A DNA stretch of 64,000 bases, from assembly GCA_910593695.2 (NCBI GenBank), contig OU343055.1, positions 14,865,150 through 14,929,149 of the forward strand, in the 5' to 3' direction. This stretch comes from Ocypus olens. Its lineage: Eukaryota; Arthropoda; Insecta; Coleoptera; Staphylinidae. A program made the translations under genes and the position numbers. The stretch's first letter is position 1. Each line of letters begins with the position of its first letter. Below the pieces are notes generated by a model. It saw only the letters and a list, made by a program, of their open reading frames with translations. It had not been told where the DNA came from and did no database searches. Positions 33,700-44,799 of this stretch are shown piece by piece.

Positions 33700-34780
33700 A
33701 AAGGGTCGCATTCAAAACATTTAAGTAGCGGTTTGATCCGATAAAAACGTCTTTATGTTAATAACGTCTAAGCGCATTAAGGAATTCCTGGACGGGCCTG
33801 GCTGGTTTGGACGTCTGGAGCGGGAGAGAACGGAGCCGTGTGGCTGGGTCGTTTGAAGTAAAGTGATGGATGTTGATTAAAGGTCGGGTTGACCAAAGAC
33901 CGGCAACATCATGAGCATGCTGACCACCTAAGGGCCTTGTTAATTCTTCACGCGTATATACAAGGCCGCTGTCAACAATCAGCGAACCTTCATCAAGCCG
34001 GACCGCCGCTCCTGCAGAATCCCGATAAAGCGTTAATTCCCACAATCAAATATTGATTCAAAACTCGACCGGGGTCCCCCGTCATCCCCTTCTTTCGACC
34101 CTCTTTCTTACTTTACATAGACCGTTAATATTAGACGCCGGTGATTTACTGTAATGACTTTTTTCGGGAGAGCGAGAGAGACTGAAGGCAGCGGACTCGG
34201 TGTTAATAATGTTAATTAATATTTGAGATGTGTAAGAAATCTGACGGTATTGAAAGGTGCGCGAAGGGGTGGGCTTTTGGTGTCGGGGAATGGATTTGAT
34301 GATGGAAATTGCTTCGATTGGATGGAAGTGAGGTGCAGGTGTAACGTTAACCCAGTTAGTAAGAATCTCGCCGAGGGTAAACTCGCTAAGACAAGCGTCC
34401 TTTCGGCGGAGCGTCTACACGCACATATATACATTACAACTAATTGCCGGAGGGTGACGCATTCTTGTGCGTTAATTACCTAATGTGTCGACGTCCTTCA
34501 GTCGGCACTGATGACGTACGGTACCCGTTCCTTCCCGGCTCCGCCACCGCCGCCGCTTCGGCGAGAGAGGGGCGTATAGATTGCGGGTGGGACACCGCCA
34601 TCGAGTCATCCAACCATCCAGCCAGCCAGTCAGTCAGGCTAATTAGTTGATTTGTAGTGGGTTCGAGGGGTTTTCCTTCTCTCTAATGCAATCTAAATTT
34701 TTCATTTCGCACTGTGCCTCTCTCGGGATGCGATCACAGAAGTACACGATTCAGTACACTACATCATTTTCGGGTAACAA
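33700..34780. other. GC-richer low-copy block
   Basis: No repeat family is recognised. A 95-residue minus-strand frame (33758-34045) and several overlapping shorter frames are present without recognisable domains. GAGAGCGAGAGAGACTG near 34170 and a CCAGCCAGCCAGTCAGTCAG run near 34617 are simple sequence. This is the strongest candidate for low-copy, possibly regulatory DNA. Confidence 0.45.
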
Positions 34781-35749
34781 ATTTCATATAATCTAATAGC
34801 TATTAATAGCCTAGTAGTTATTACATTCGTTAGTAATGACTTAACTGATTCGCCAGACCTGTGAGTTTGTGTTTTGTGGATGTGTCAGAGTTCGTTACTT
34901 CATATATCAACTCCAATTAATCATCAAAAAAATAATTTTGTGTGTTAGTGTATTAGACCTAATAAAAATATTACTAAATCGTACATTTCTTGTTAATAAA
35001 TAAATGCGCCTAAAGCCAGTATTTTTAAAACTAAATACAATAATTAGTACCAAAAATATATCATATCACGAGCGAACGATAAAAAATGTAATATTTAAAA
35101 ATTGTAGGTTTTTTTAAATAATTGTATTTCATTAATAATTTGCAAAATATTGCATTTTAAAACAATTTTTTTACAAAAAATTGCGATATACATTTTTGAT
35201 TGCAATTTATTTGAAGAAAAAAAATTAACCGATTATTTCCAATTCACTTTATAATAAATATCCATCACAAAATTTTCGGGGGTAATACCACAAGAGGCGG
35301 ATAAATTTTATTTGTTTGCACGAGCCATTGAATCGACACAAATTTCGAGAATGAATTGCGATAGAAATGGAGATTTTGCCTAATCTCAATTAATTCAAGA
35401 AATTTGCGATATAATGACGAGTGCTTAAAATAAAATTTAGTGCCAGGGGAATCGCGAAATTCGCACCTGCACGTTTGACAATTGTGAACAATTTTTCACG
35501 CAGAAGCGTGTCCGAAACGGATTTCAATTATATTTCACCGCTGAGGTATTCAGAACTGACACGAACGGCCACTGTTCAACTGAAGTTAGCTGTTTACTAA
35601 AATTGTTAATATCATATAAAGATCGTTGTCGTGGTGAAGGTAAATACATTTTTAACCATTTGCAAATTTTGTTTGTCCGCCGTTTTAAATGCACCTTTTT
35701 ATACATGAGTTGAATTATTGTTAATAAAATGTAAATACAATTTAACCAC

Positions 35750-35806
35750 AGCGCCTCTCACCAAAAGTGGGTGCTAAACCGCTCCGCCACGGAGATTCTA
35801 CTGTTT
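35750..35806 (-). repeat. Possible truncated tRNA-derived SINE head
   Basis: On the minus strand CCGTGGCGGAGCGGTTTAGC contains a match to the RNA polymerase III A box (TRGCNNAGYGG). No B box follows within the expected distance, so it is not a tRNA gene. At best it is a truncated SINE. Confidence 0.3.
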
Positions 35807-36226
35807 AAATCGAAAGACAGGGCCTTCCCACTGCCCTTAACATGTTTTAGTCAAACTACAAACACTGCTTTGTGATTATTTTTCTAACGCTACCTTCGAA
35901 AATGACTTCACCTATAAAGAAAGTAAATGAAGAAATGAATTTACTTTTCTCACCAGTGAGGCAAGTGAATTAATTTCAACACATATAAAGAAAATAAATT
36001 TAGTTGCTTTTCATTTCCAAGGCAACACCGCCAGAAAGTGCTAATATGATTTAGGCGGATTAATTAATTCTTTAAAATGAATTTAAATATTTACAAATCC
36101 TCTGAATTACATTGAGGTAATGTGGCGTTGGAAAGAATAGTATACACAAGTTGTGAATTTATGCGCCGCGCCCATTCAATTGCCACCGATTTGCTATATT
36201 TTCCCTGAAATGTATGTAGAATAATA

Positions 36227-36412
36227 CAGGGTGTTTCGGAGCTCTGGGAACGGTCAATCACGTGCCTATTTGTCAACATTTCGAAAAATGTTTAATACAA
36301 AAGTTGTGCAGAATAGTGAGCTGCACGCCCCAATTTTTTTTTAATTTATACAGGGTGTCTCATAACAAAGTTACAGACCAAACTTATGTTTTTTTTTAAT
36401 TGGAACACCCTG
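36227..36412. mobile_element. 186-bp mariner-type MITE
   Basis: TA at 36225-36226 and 36413-36414 flanks CAGGGTGTTTCGGAGC on the left and GGAACACCCTG on the right. An internal TACAGGGTGTCTCATAAC at about 36352 is a second end-like sequence, suggesting one MITE inserted into or rearranged with another. Confidence 0.7.
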
Positions 36413-37442
36413 TATATTTTAGCATTTTTGGATTCCTTGTTACTTAGAGATTAAAATGACTTAGGTTTCGGCGATTGAAACCGGACCGTTTTCGTCTTAT
36501 TCAGTTGTTTATACAAAAATTTAAACAAAAAGTGCTCCCCTGAAATTAATAAAGATAATTCATTCTAATTTAGTGGTAAAGTTAAGTTGAACCTTACGTC
36601 TTAAAAATTACTCTATCAACCAAAACATAACTCAACGTATCATACATGGTGGTAGCGATTCGCAAACTGCACAATTTCTATTTTTTTCAAATGGCACACC
36701 CTATATATTATTTCATAATTTGAAAGTTCATTAAGTAAGCTTTCATTTCATATAAGATTTCGTATATTTGAAGTTGATGGTTACTCTAATATTCCAAAAT
36801 TCGTTGGTAATTTGCATGTTTTTATTATTTTATTTTATTTTAAATTATTAGCTTTTTACTTTGGTTATACGCGGAAAACAAACGGGCAAACACAACAGAA
36901 CTAAGGATTTTTCTGAAAAATCAAAATACGTGTAACCGGGTCGATCATAAACGAATCGCGGAAAAACCCGCGCTTCCTTCGTATAACTGAATAAAATGTA
37001 ATTTCACCTCTCATAACTTTCTTCTCAGTAAAGAAAATACATTTTCTATTAAAACTAAATAATTTTGAGTGTATCTGGTGAATTTTGTAAATTTTTTCAT
37101 CAACTATTTACATTTTTGCTGTAATTTTCTTCCTGATATTAATTTTGTTGAAAGCATAATCAAATTTCACCTCTCATAACTTTCTTCTCAATAGAGATAA
37201 ATTGAAGAATAAAATTTCTGTTAAAACTAAACACTTTTGAGTATCTCTGGTAAATTTTATACATTTTTTCATCTACTATTTACATTTTTGCTGTAATTTT
37301 CTTCCTGATATAAACCCTGTTGAAAGCAAAATCAAATTTCACGTCTCATAACTTTCTTCTCAGTAAAGATAAACAAAAGAACAAAATTTCTGTTAAAACT
37401 AAACACTTTATCTCTGGTTTTTATAAATGTTTTCATCAACCA

Positions 37443-38171
37443 CACTGGTGGAAAAAAAATGAAACACTTGAAATTCGTAAAATTTTGCCCATTTTCAAAC
37501 CGCCATAACTCGGCGCATTTTCAATCGATTTTGATGAATCTTTAAGGGAGAAAAACTTTAAAGTGTCTTCTTTAAATTCATGTATGCGAACTTAAGCGTA
37601 ACCCCTTTCGCCCCTCTCTAGCACCCCTATGAAAAAAAAATGTTTTTCCAGGAAACCATATCCAACTTTGACGATGTCTATGGAGTTGGAAAAATTTTGT
37701 CGACTCGATCCACCATAACGGCATTAAAATTTGATCAATTTCCTATGCAGGACTCGAAGAACGAAGTTCCTACGACGATTTGGCACCAAGTTTTTTGCAA
37801 ATAACTCAGCCACTTTTCAACCAAATTTGATAATTCTTTCGGGAAAAAATCTCATTTTGGCCCTACTTTAAGGGAGTAAACTCAGATTGGAATAATCCCT
37901 TTTTGAACCCTTCAACCTGCGAACAAAAAATTCTTTCAACTCCGTCAAAGTTGAACATGGTTTCCAGAAAAAACTGTTTTTTTCACAGGGGCGCTGGAGG
38001 GTGCGGAAGGGGTTACTCTTAATTTCGCATGTATGATTTTAAAGAAGACACTTCAAAGTTTTTCACCCTCAGAGATTCATCAAAATCGATTGAAAATACG
38101 CCGAATTATGGCGGTTTGAGAATGGTCGAAATTTCACGAATTTCAAGTGTTTCATTTTTTTTCCTTCAGTA
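37443..38171. mobile_element. Foldback element family F1, copy B, inside the satellite
   Basis: Ends are CACTGGTGGAAAAAAAATGA and, reversed, TACTGAAGGAAAAAAAATGA. Arms of about 340 bp pair through GAACTTAAGCGTAACCCCTT-type text. The satellite unit CATCAACTATTTACATTTTT is broken exactly at its TA: CATCAAC lies on the left and TATTTACATTTTT on the right (the left TA has mutated to CA). It is homologous to 22197-22998. Confidence 0.85.
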
Positions 38172-39094
38172 TATTTACATTTTTGCTGTAATTTTCTTCC
38201 TAATATAAACCCTGTTGAAAGCAAAATCAAATTTCACGTCTTATAACTTTATTCGCAATGAAGATAAACAAACGAATAACATTTATATTAAAATTAAACT
38301 CTTTCGAACATCTCTAGTAATTTTGTAATTTTTTTCATCAACTATTTACATTTTTGTTGTAATTTTCTTCCTAATATAAATTGTTAAAAGCATAATCAAA
38401 TTTCACCTCTCATAACTTTCTTCTCAGTGAAGATAAAGAAAAGAATACAATTTCTATTAAAACACTTTCGAGTATCTCCAGTGAATTTTGTAAAAGTTTT
38501 CATCAACAATTTACATTTTAGCTGTAATTTTGTTCCCAGTATAAACGATGTTCAGAGAAAAATTTCATTTCACCTTTCATAACTTTCTTCTCAATGAGGA
38601 TAAATTAAAGAATTAAATTTCTTTTAAAACTTAACATTTTCGAGTATGTTTGGTGAATTTTGTAAATTTGTTCTTAAGCTTTATATATCTTCTGTAATTT
38701 TTGATTCCAAAATGAGCGTTGCTTAAGGCAAAAACTAGTTTCATTCCTCACAACTTTTTTCAAAGTTAACAGAAATAAATGTATGAAATTCGTGTTAGAA
38801 CTGGACTCTTTCTAGTATCATCAGTAAGATTTTGTATTTTCTTTTTATCGAATCCTCTCATTTTTTTTTTAAATAAGCAACAAAATTCATTCTTCCCAAT
38901 TTTTTTTTCAAATTTGTCTTAAAATTAAACTCTTTAGAGTACCTTCAGTGGATTTTGTAATTTTTTTTTCTTCAACTCTGTATATTTTGTCCATATTTTT
39001 TCAATTTTATTTATTTTCTTCTTGTATAAGCAACAAAATTAATTCTTTCCAAACCTATCTTTTGAGTGAACACAATCGAATTTTTCTTGAAATT

Positions 39095-39310
39095 AAATAC
39101 CAGTGACCGCGGCCGCGTGGGTTCGATTCCCATCCCAGGCGGAAGATTTTTCGGGGATCGAGAAGTATTCGCTCGGGTCCGTGCTTGTTGTATATGCCTT
39201 ACATTATTAATTTCTTCATTTATTCTCATTTATTCATATAAAAATTCAATTACAAAAATAACAGCCGTGTGTGACTGAATGGCTCAGCCTAAGTAAAAAA
39301 AAAAAAAACA
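39095..39310 (+). mobile_element. tRNA-derived SINE, 5'-truncated
   Basis: GTGGGTTCGATTCCCATCCC is a clear polymerase III B box with T-arm symmetry. It is preceded by GACCGCGGCCGC and followed by about 170 bp of body (CGAGAAGTATTCGCTCGGGT) and an A-rich tail at 39295-39309. The A box is missing, so the 5' end is truncated. The element sits in the 168-bp satellite. Confidence 0.7.
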
Positions 39311-39839
39311 CCAGTGGATTTTATAATTTTTTCTTTCGCTCTGTATATTTTGTTCGTAATTTTCTTCTTGAAATGAGCGCTGCAGAAGGTTAAAAAAAAA
39401 AGCTCATAACTTTTTCCCGGTAAAGAGAAACAAATTAATTGAATTTGCATTTAAATTGATCTCTAATGGATTTTGAAATTTATAATGTTCTTCATCAACT
39501 CAAAATTACAGCTGCTGAAGACAATAGCAATAATTTCGTTTTGAGTTAAAATAAACAAATGATCAAATTGCTTTTAAAACTGAATATGCTCTCATGTTTT
39601 TTTTTTATTTTTCCATAACTGTTTAAATTTTCTTTTCGAAATAAGCGTTGCAGAAAGACCAAACATATTCCAACCCTCATTGCTGTTTTTCTGGCAAAGA
39701 ATAACAAGTGAATTTAATTGCTGTTAAAACCTAATACTTTTAAGTATCTTTAATGGATTTTGTAAATTTCTTCCGAACCTTTCATTTTTTTTTGTAAATT
39801 TCTTCCAAACGCTGACATTTTTTTTTGTAGTATTATTTT

Positions 39840-39916
39840 TAAATGTAGGGAGAAGATATCGGGTGTGGTCACGGCCTGGGCTAGTGACCACACCCGATAT
39901 CTTCTCCCTACATTTA
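39840..39916. repeat. Perfect 33-bp hairpin
   Basis: Left arm 39840-39872 and right arm 39884-39916 are exact reverse complements with an 11-bp loop (GGCCTGGGCTA). The arm includes GGGAGAAGATATCGGGTGTG. The outermost bases are TA in each orientation. Confidence 0.9.
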
Positions 39917-39999
39917 CATTTGACGGCGTTACTTCCCTAAATGATTATTTTTAAACTGAGCGCTGTTGAAAGCGAAATTAGGGGATCGATCATCCCTTC

Positions 40000-40141
40000 G
40001 TATAAGTGGATGTTTCGTATAACTCAATGTCGTATAAGTGAATAATTAACTACCCATGCCTTATGGGAGTATCGCCGGGGAAATATTCGTATAACTGAGT
40101 GTTTCGTATAAGTGGACTTCGTATAAGTGAGGTTCCATTGT
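40000..40141 (-). mobile_element. pogo/Tigger-like terminal region
   Basis: On the minus strand the end reads CAATGGAACCTCACTTATAC, close to the CAGTxGAACCTC start of pogo-family elements. TA follows at 40140-40141. TTCGTATAA recurs about six times inwards. Related TTCGTATAACTGAATAAAAT stands at the left edge of the satellite (36976), so the array may once have been internal to this element. Confidence 0.5.
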
Positions 40142-40295
40142 AAATCCTACAGGCAATAATAATGCTCTTAAGCTTTGCAATAGTATAGAGGATGACCTGG
40201 GCTTTACACTGAGAGAGGTATCGCAAAATGAAGTAAGAAAGATCGTTAAATCACTTAATAATTCTAATACAATGTGGTGCCTAGATGGTGACTAG
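40140..40295 (+). pseudogene. LINE reverse transcriptase fragment
   Basis: The plus-strand frame through 40161 reads IEDDLGFTLREVSQNEVRKI then VKSLNNSNTMWCLDGD and stops at 40293. It resembles the start of the non-LTR reverse transcriptase domain, where F-x-L-x-x-V-T-x-x-E-V-x-K-x-I-x-x-L-x-x-S-K-S precedes a D-G pair. About 50 residues are readable and in frame. The rest of the polymerase, including the catalytic aspartates, is absent: the sequence switches to a mariner transposase remnant at about 40289. The upstream boundary abuts the pogo-like terminus. This is a dead fragment trapped between two DNA transposon pieces. Confidence 0.65.
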
Positions 40296-40475
40296 ATGGT
40301 GCACCCCCGTATTTTTCGCGTTTTTTGGACAATCGCTTTACGAATAGGTGCATTGACAGGCGAGGGCCGATAGAAGAGCCCGCCAGAGTATGAAATGCGT
40401 AGAATTAGACCGGAAAATATTCAAAATGTTCAAGTAGAATTTCTACATGTTCGGACTGTGGATGGCAGGTCAAAC
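40289..40475 (+). pseudogene. Mariner-type transposase C-terminal fragment, copy B
   Basis: The frame reads DGAPPYFSRFLDNRFTNRCI then DRRGPIEEPAR before a stop. DGAPP holds the second catalytic aspartate of mariner transposases, and the following R-F-T-N-R-W-I-G-R-R-G-P stretch is a family landmark. The SPDLTPLD part is deleted. The sequence jumps to the C-terminal ELDRKIFKMFK-like region (about 40405-40440, other frame). Same family as 20245-20550 but less decayed at the start. The element's long right terminus follows at 40500-40843. Confidence 0.7.
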
Positions 40476-40499
40476 ATTTAATTTAATAATTAATTTGCT

Positions 40500-40843
40500 T
40501 GTTAAAGAAGTTTTTGTTTATTTTGTAATGACAAAAAAATTACAGTTTCTCACTTTCAATTGTCATTTACTCGAAAAATTTCTTAAGTAAGACGGCAACA
40601 TTTTTATACTACCAGTCCGACAATGAAAAGATATCTCAAAATCAAAAACAAAAATAGGGGGTTGCTATTTAAAAACAAAATGGCTGACGTCATTACTAAA
40701 AAAAAAAATTGACGACTGAAAATCGATTTTCATGCAAAAATGTTTATTTTTTATGAAAGAAAATAGACCTGTTCCAGGAATTTTTTCCAAAAATATTTTA
40801 TTTCGGTTTTACTGAATTTATTCCATACTTCAGGCGCGCACTG
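40500..40843 (-). mobile_element. Mariner-type long terminus, copy B (right end)
   Basis: This is the inverted counterpart of 19898-20245. It passes through AAATGGCTGACGTCATTACT and ends at AGGCGCGCACTG, with TA at 40844-40845. It pairs with the transposase remnant just before it. Confidence 0.7.
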
Positions 40844-40892
40844 TATATGAGCCGGTTTCTCTGAAAGTGAAAGTGAAAGTCTATTTTTGTTT

Positions 40893-41653
40893 TAAAAAAT
40901 GGTGATGTGGCCATCATGTTACTTTCTCCGATGGTATCATCATTTATATTTACACTTTCATGGTTTATTTTCTATTTAAATCATATTTTAAATGTACATC
41001 GAGCGTTTTGTAGACTCGCATGAAACTGACGTTTAAAACGTCAAAATTATAAAAGATGGAAAAATTATACTTCAAATTCAAAAACTCAGTTTACTCAAAA
41101 ACTAAAGAATTTCGAAAAAACTTATTCTTTATAAATTGTTCATTTTAGCATTCTCTACAATTGTTATTAACACAAATTTGCTGTAATTGATATCGTTTTA
41201 TAATTATAAAATAATATTTTTTTTTTCTCGAATAACAATGATTTTATGAAAAATGTTTTCAAGCAAAAGATGTTCATTTCTTTGTTGTCTTCAAAGTTTG
41301 TTTTAATGTTTTTGTGATATTTTTCATATTTAAGAAAATATTGGCAAAAAACAAAAAACAGTTAAGGTAAACACCCACTTCCGGTGTACGAAATTTTACT
41401 AAAAGCTTTTCAGTTCTTCGGATTATCAAATAAGACGTATGTTCAAAGTTTCATATCAATTGCTCTATTAGTGTTTGAGATACAGGGCGCACAGACACAC
41501 ACACAGACACAAAAAAAATATTTCCAGAAATTGTTGAAATGGTATCTAGGGACCCCAAAACGGATATTTCCGTAAAAAAAAATGTTGAAAAAAAAATCAC
41601 GATCACAATACTTTCTCGTACTTAACGTAACGTAACGGAGAAAGTAAAAAAAT
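40893..41653 (-). repeat. ACTTTCTCCG repeat family, inverted copy
   Basis: This is the reverse complement of the 24.5-25.3 kb copy over nearly its whole length. It starts near GGTGATGTGGCCATCATGTT and ends at CGGAGAAAGTAAAAAAATAG. The CA/GT microsatellite has shrunk to about 41498-41513. It lies between two termini of the CAGTGCGC mariner family. Confidence 0.75.
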
Positions 41654-41785
41654 AGCTTATGATAACAATGAATGCAATCTACTATAAGCTATTTATTCAT
41701 AAATAGTTCATAAAAATTACTTCAAAATGTTGATCACCTTGTCAATTTAAATTTACGTAGTAAATGAAATTAGAAACATAATTAC

Positions 41786-42070
41786 CTTAATGCGCTCCTA
41801 AAATATGGAATATATTCAGTAAAACCGAAATGAAATATTTTTGGAAAAAACCCTCGAACAGGTCGATTTTCTTTTATAAAAATACACATTTTTGCATGAA
41901 AGTCAATTTTCAGTCGTCATTTGTTTTTGAGTTATGACGTCCGCCATTTTGTTTTTAAATGGCAACCCTCTATTTTTGTTCTTGATTTTGAGAGATCTTT
42001 TCATTGTCGAACAGGCTGTGTAAAAATATTGCCATCTTACATCAGAAATTTTTCAGCTATCAACACGATT
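41786..42070 (+). mobile_element. Mariner-type long terminus, copy C
   Basis: Direct-orientation copy of 19898-20160: TGCGCTCCTAAAATATGGAA, GAGTTATGACGTCCGCCATT and TTTTGAGAGATCTTTTCATT. It has no transposase and breaks off near 42070. Confidence 0.65.
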
Positions 42071-42830
42071 ATTTTTTATTTTAAAGGTGATATCGATACC
42101 TGCCAGTATGGCTGAGATTTTTTCCATGTGTTGAGTGGTGAATTTTTAAAAAATAAATATCTCGAAAAACTTCGGTTTATTTTGAATGCCGTAATTTTTA
42201 ATGCAAATAATATTTTTTTAATTCCTTAGCCATAAATGCTTATTTTTGAGGTAAGAACATGTATGTAAAATTTCAGAGAAAACGGTTTAATAGCTTTCTA
42301 AAAAGTATTCCCAAAAATCACGTTTTTTTTAATGGAAAATGGCCGAGGAAGTGACCTCCTTAATACCATTCACTCTCCCCAACCCGCGTTCCTATCAACC
42401 ATCCGTCCCTTATTTTTTTTCTTCTACTTCCGCAAAAAATATGCCCATACGTTTAACTTAGCAACTACTACAATTAATTGAAACATGCATTTTCAGACTG
42501 AAAACGCATACAAAGTAATGTTTCGTCCGATCATGTTTTTTTTTATTAAGCATTCCAAGATCTTCTCTTCTTAAAATCATTACATACGACGAAATCTTAC
42601 CGAGATTTTTGGATCCGGTAAAAAATGCTGCTGATCATTAAACGAGTTTATAAAATACGTGAGTATATTTACGTTTCCCGTGATAATCGTGATAAGTAGT
42701 AAGTAAGTAACGGATTTGGTTCGGTACAGCATTCAGGCAATAGATTCCGACACTTTGGCGTTTCTACCTTTAACGGTGTTTGGAATACTTATATTCCAAT
42801 AGTAATTTCCGTTTCCTCATCAGCAACTAA

Positions 42831-42870
42831 CTACACTGATGAGACCTGAAAGGTCAAAACCGGTCTGTAG
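42831..42870 (+). ncRNA. Hammerhead-ribozyme-like core, one key base changed
   Basis: CTACA (42831-42835) is followed by CTGATGA (42836-42842). Stem II is GACC/GGTC with loop TGAAA (42843-42855). Then come AAAA (42856-42859), the minimal self-complementary helix III ACCGGT, the cleavage-site C at 42865, and TGTAG (42866-42870), which pairs with CTACA. This is the order of a type I hammerhead with a very short helix III, as reported in Penelope-like retroelements. The general-base G12 of GAAA reads A at 42856, so this copy is probably inactive. An upstream CCTCATCAG (42816-42824) can pair with CTGATGAG as an alternative fold. Confidence 0.65.
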
Positions 42871-43109
42871 GTGTTCGGATGGGGGAACAATATTTAATGT
42901 TCAAGTTTTTTTTTATTTTAAAATAAACTGTGCATGAAATTTCCTTGAGGGACTCAATGAAGATAGGTTACTAGAAATATTAGTGTACCTAAAGAACACA
43001 TTTTTTTTTCGAACATTCATGTGTAAAAGCTGGGGAACTATTCGTTTTCTTTCATTCTTGCTTAAGTTTATTGTGTTGATATATTTGGTGTGTAAATAGA
43101 ATAAATCCA

Positions 43110-44460
43110 TAGTAAGATAGTGGCAATTAAAAACCTGATCAGACTTGTCTATTTAAGCCCTTAGAGCGTAGGGATTGCGCTGCGGATTGGGAAGTGATGA
43201 AACGCAAAGGCAAGGAATTAATTTAAAGAGCGGGCTCCGATAATATTGCCAGCGAACGGAAGTGTACATGCAGTGAACTGCATTGCTCGCAGATCTAAGC
43301 AGAGGAGAAGTAATGGACCCCCAATGTGAATCAATTCAGTGTCTGATTGTTTCCAGACGAAGCTGTTTAATGGAATAGAGGAATCCGCGCGTCGCGGCTG
43401 CACCAGACACACCGCACTAATAACGCGATAATTGAATATTTCATATATAGATATAGATACAGGGGGTTAACCGAAAAATGGTTAAGAAAGGGCGTCGAAC
43501 GTCGCACCGCCGCCAGCTCGATAATCAGTTCAGTTCACCATCACTTATTCCAATCAGTGTTTCCTTCAATTTCCTGGCCAGGTATCACCACATCCACCTC
43601 TAGCGCGGTTATCTCGATATTTACATTTCGTTCCCATTCCTATTCCCATTACTTATTTCCATCTCTCGTGCGTCTCTCCGTACACACCCTTATCAAACCA
43701 TATGTCCGTCTCGTTTCGTACTCGAACAACGCAGACTTACCGGAAATATTCAAATGAATTTCTAATCTGCTACCATCGCGCTATGCAGCGTCTATCTTCT
43801 TTCCTCGCGTGCGTTGCTCGTATGTATGAGTTGTCCTCTCAGTCGGCAGAACCCATCCTGCTGCCTCCACCGCCTCGGTCGCTCCTGCTGCCGCTGCTGC
43901 GAAACAGGACGGGCAGAACCCACCGCCGCAACCCTTGCTTGCAGTCGACTGGCTGCGACTGCCTTGTCAAGCCGACCAAACTTTTTGAAAAATACGCTAC
44001 AATTACCGCGCTCACTTGTGCTATTTATTGCGTACTGTTATGAAAATTCAGAAGGCTTTTAAGCGAAATGTTAGATGCTTTTCATGAGTTATATTTGTCG
44101 CCGTTGTACATTCTCGCCGGCCATATTTCACCTCGAAAATATTGAGTTATTAATTGTGAAACGGGCGAATTCGAATAAAATAAACAGTCGTCTTGAGCGC
44201 GACGAGCTGTACGGGCCCTGGAGGTAATTTGCAATTTGGAAACCGCATCACGTAGAAATCTGAACGTTTGGAACCGTGACAACAGCGCGGTAGATGTCAG
44301 AAAGGGATTTAATTAAGGCGGCATAAAAAGCCTCACTCCTGCTAGGAGGTAGGCCTGTGATGTCGACGGCGGAGCCAACTTCGATTGGAATATAAAATGA
44401 CCGGGGCCGTAAATTCGCGTACCAGGAATTTCACTTTGAGGGATGCACTTTACGCGGTTT
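43110..44460. other. GC-richer low-copy block
   Basis: CpG-bearing DNA without recognised repeats. Overlapping frames at 43557-43757, 43702-44043 and 43814-44062 lie in three frames of one strand and none shows a domain. They reflect composition. Possibly regulatory or a noncoding exon. Confidence 0.4.
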
Positions 44461-44799
44461 TATTTTCTCGTGGTTTTTAATGCAGTAAGGAAAACCACAC
44501 CACAAATTTCCCCCAAAAAGGACAGGAATGCTTTTTTAATGAAATTACCCAGCCGGTTAACTGTTTTATCTTCTAGCTCTCTCTTGTGCGAAATACTATC
44601 GAATAATAGTTGTTATTTTTCAACCTCAACACCAATCACGGAGCCAAATAAAATATAATTATTTATAATTATAATAATAATATAAAAGAAATTGAAGTTA
44701 GAGGATTTTTTTTTTAATTAAAACGAAGGATGTTTGACGGAATTGCGGGTTAAGGAGAGTGAATGACTATAAGGGAATTGGCGTAAGCGATTTGCTGAT

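Larger units (their letters stand above)
36985..39960 (+). repeat. ~168-bp satellite decaying rightwards
   Basis: CACCTCTCATAACTTTCTTC recurs at about 37005, 37172, 37342, 38232, 38402 and 38570, then in decayed form to 39.9 kb. Each unit also has TTTACATTTTTGCTGTAATT. The foldback element 37443-38171, the SINE 39095-39310 and the hairpin at 39840 interrupt it. Confidence 0.85.

Noticed and set aside
34160..34190. GAGA-type regulatory element
   Set aside because: A single short GAGAGCGAGAGAGA run is too little to claim a polycomb or GAGA-factor site.
36091..36279. 62-residue minus-strand frame with QGKYSKSVAIEWARRINSQL
   Set aside because: It looks protein-like over 20 residues, but it runs into the CAGGGTG MITE end and I recognise no family.
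43702..44043. 113-residue frame in a GC-richer block
   Set aside because: It overlaps an 82-residue frame in another register, has no domain, and ends in composition-driven P/L/R runs.
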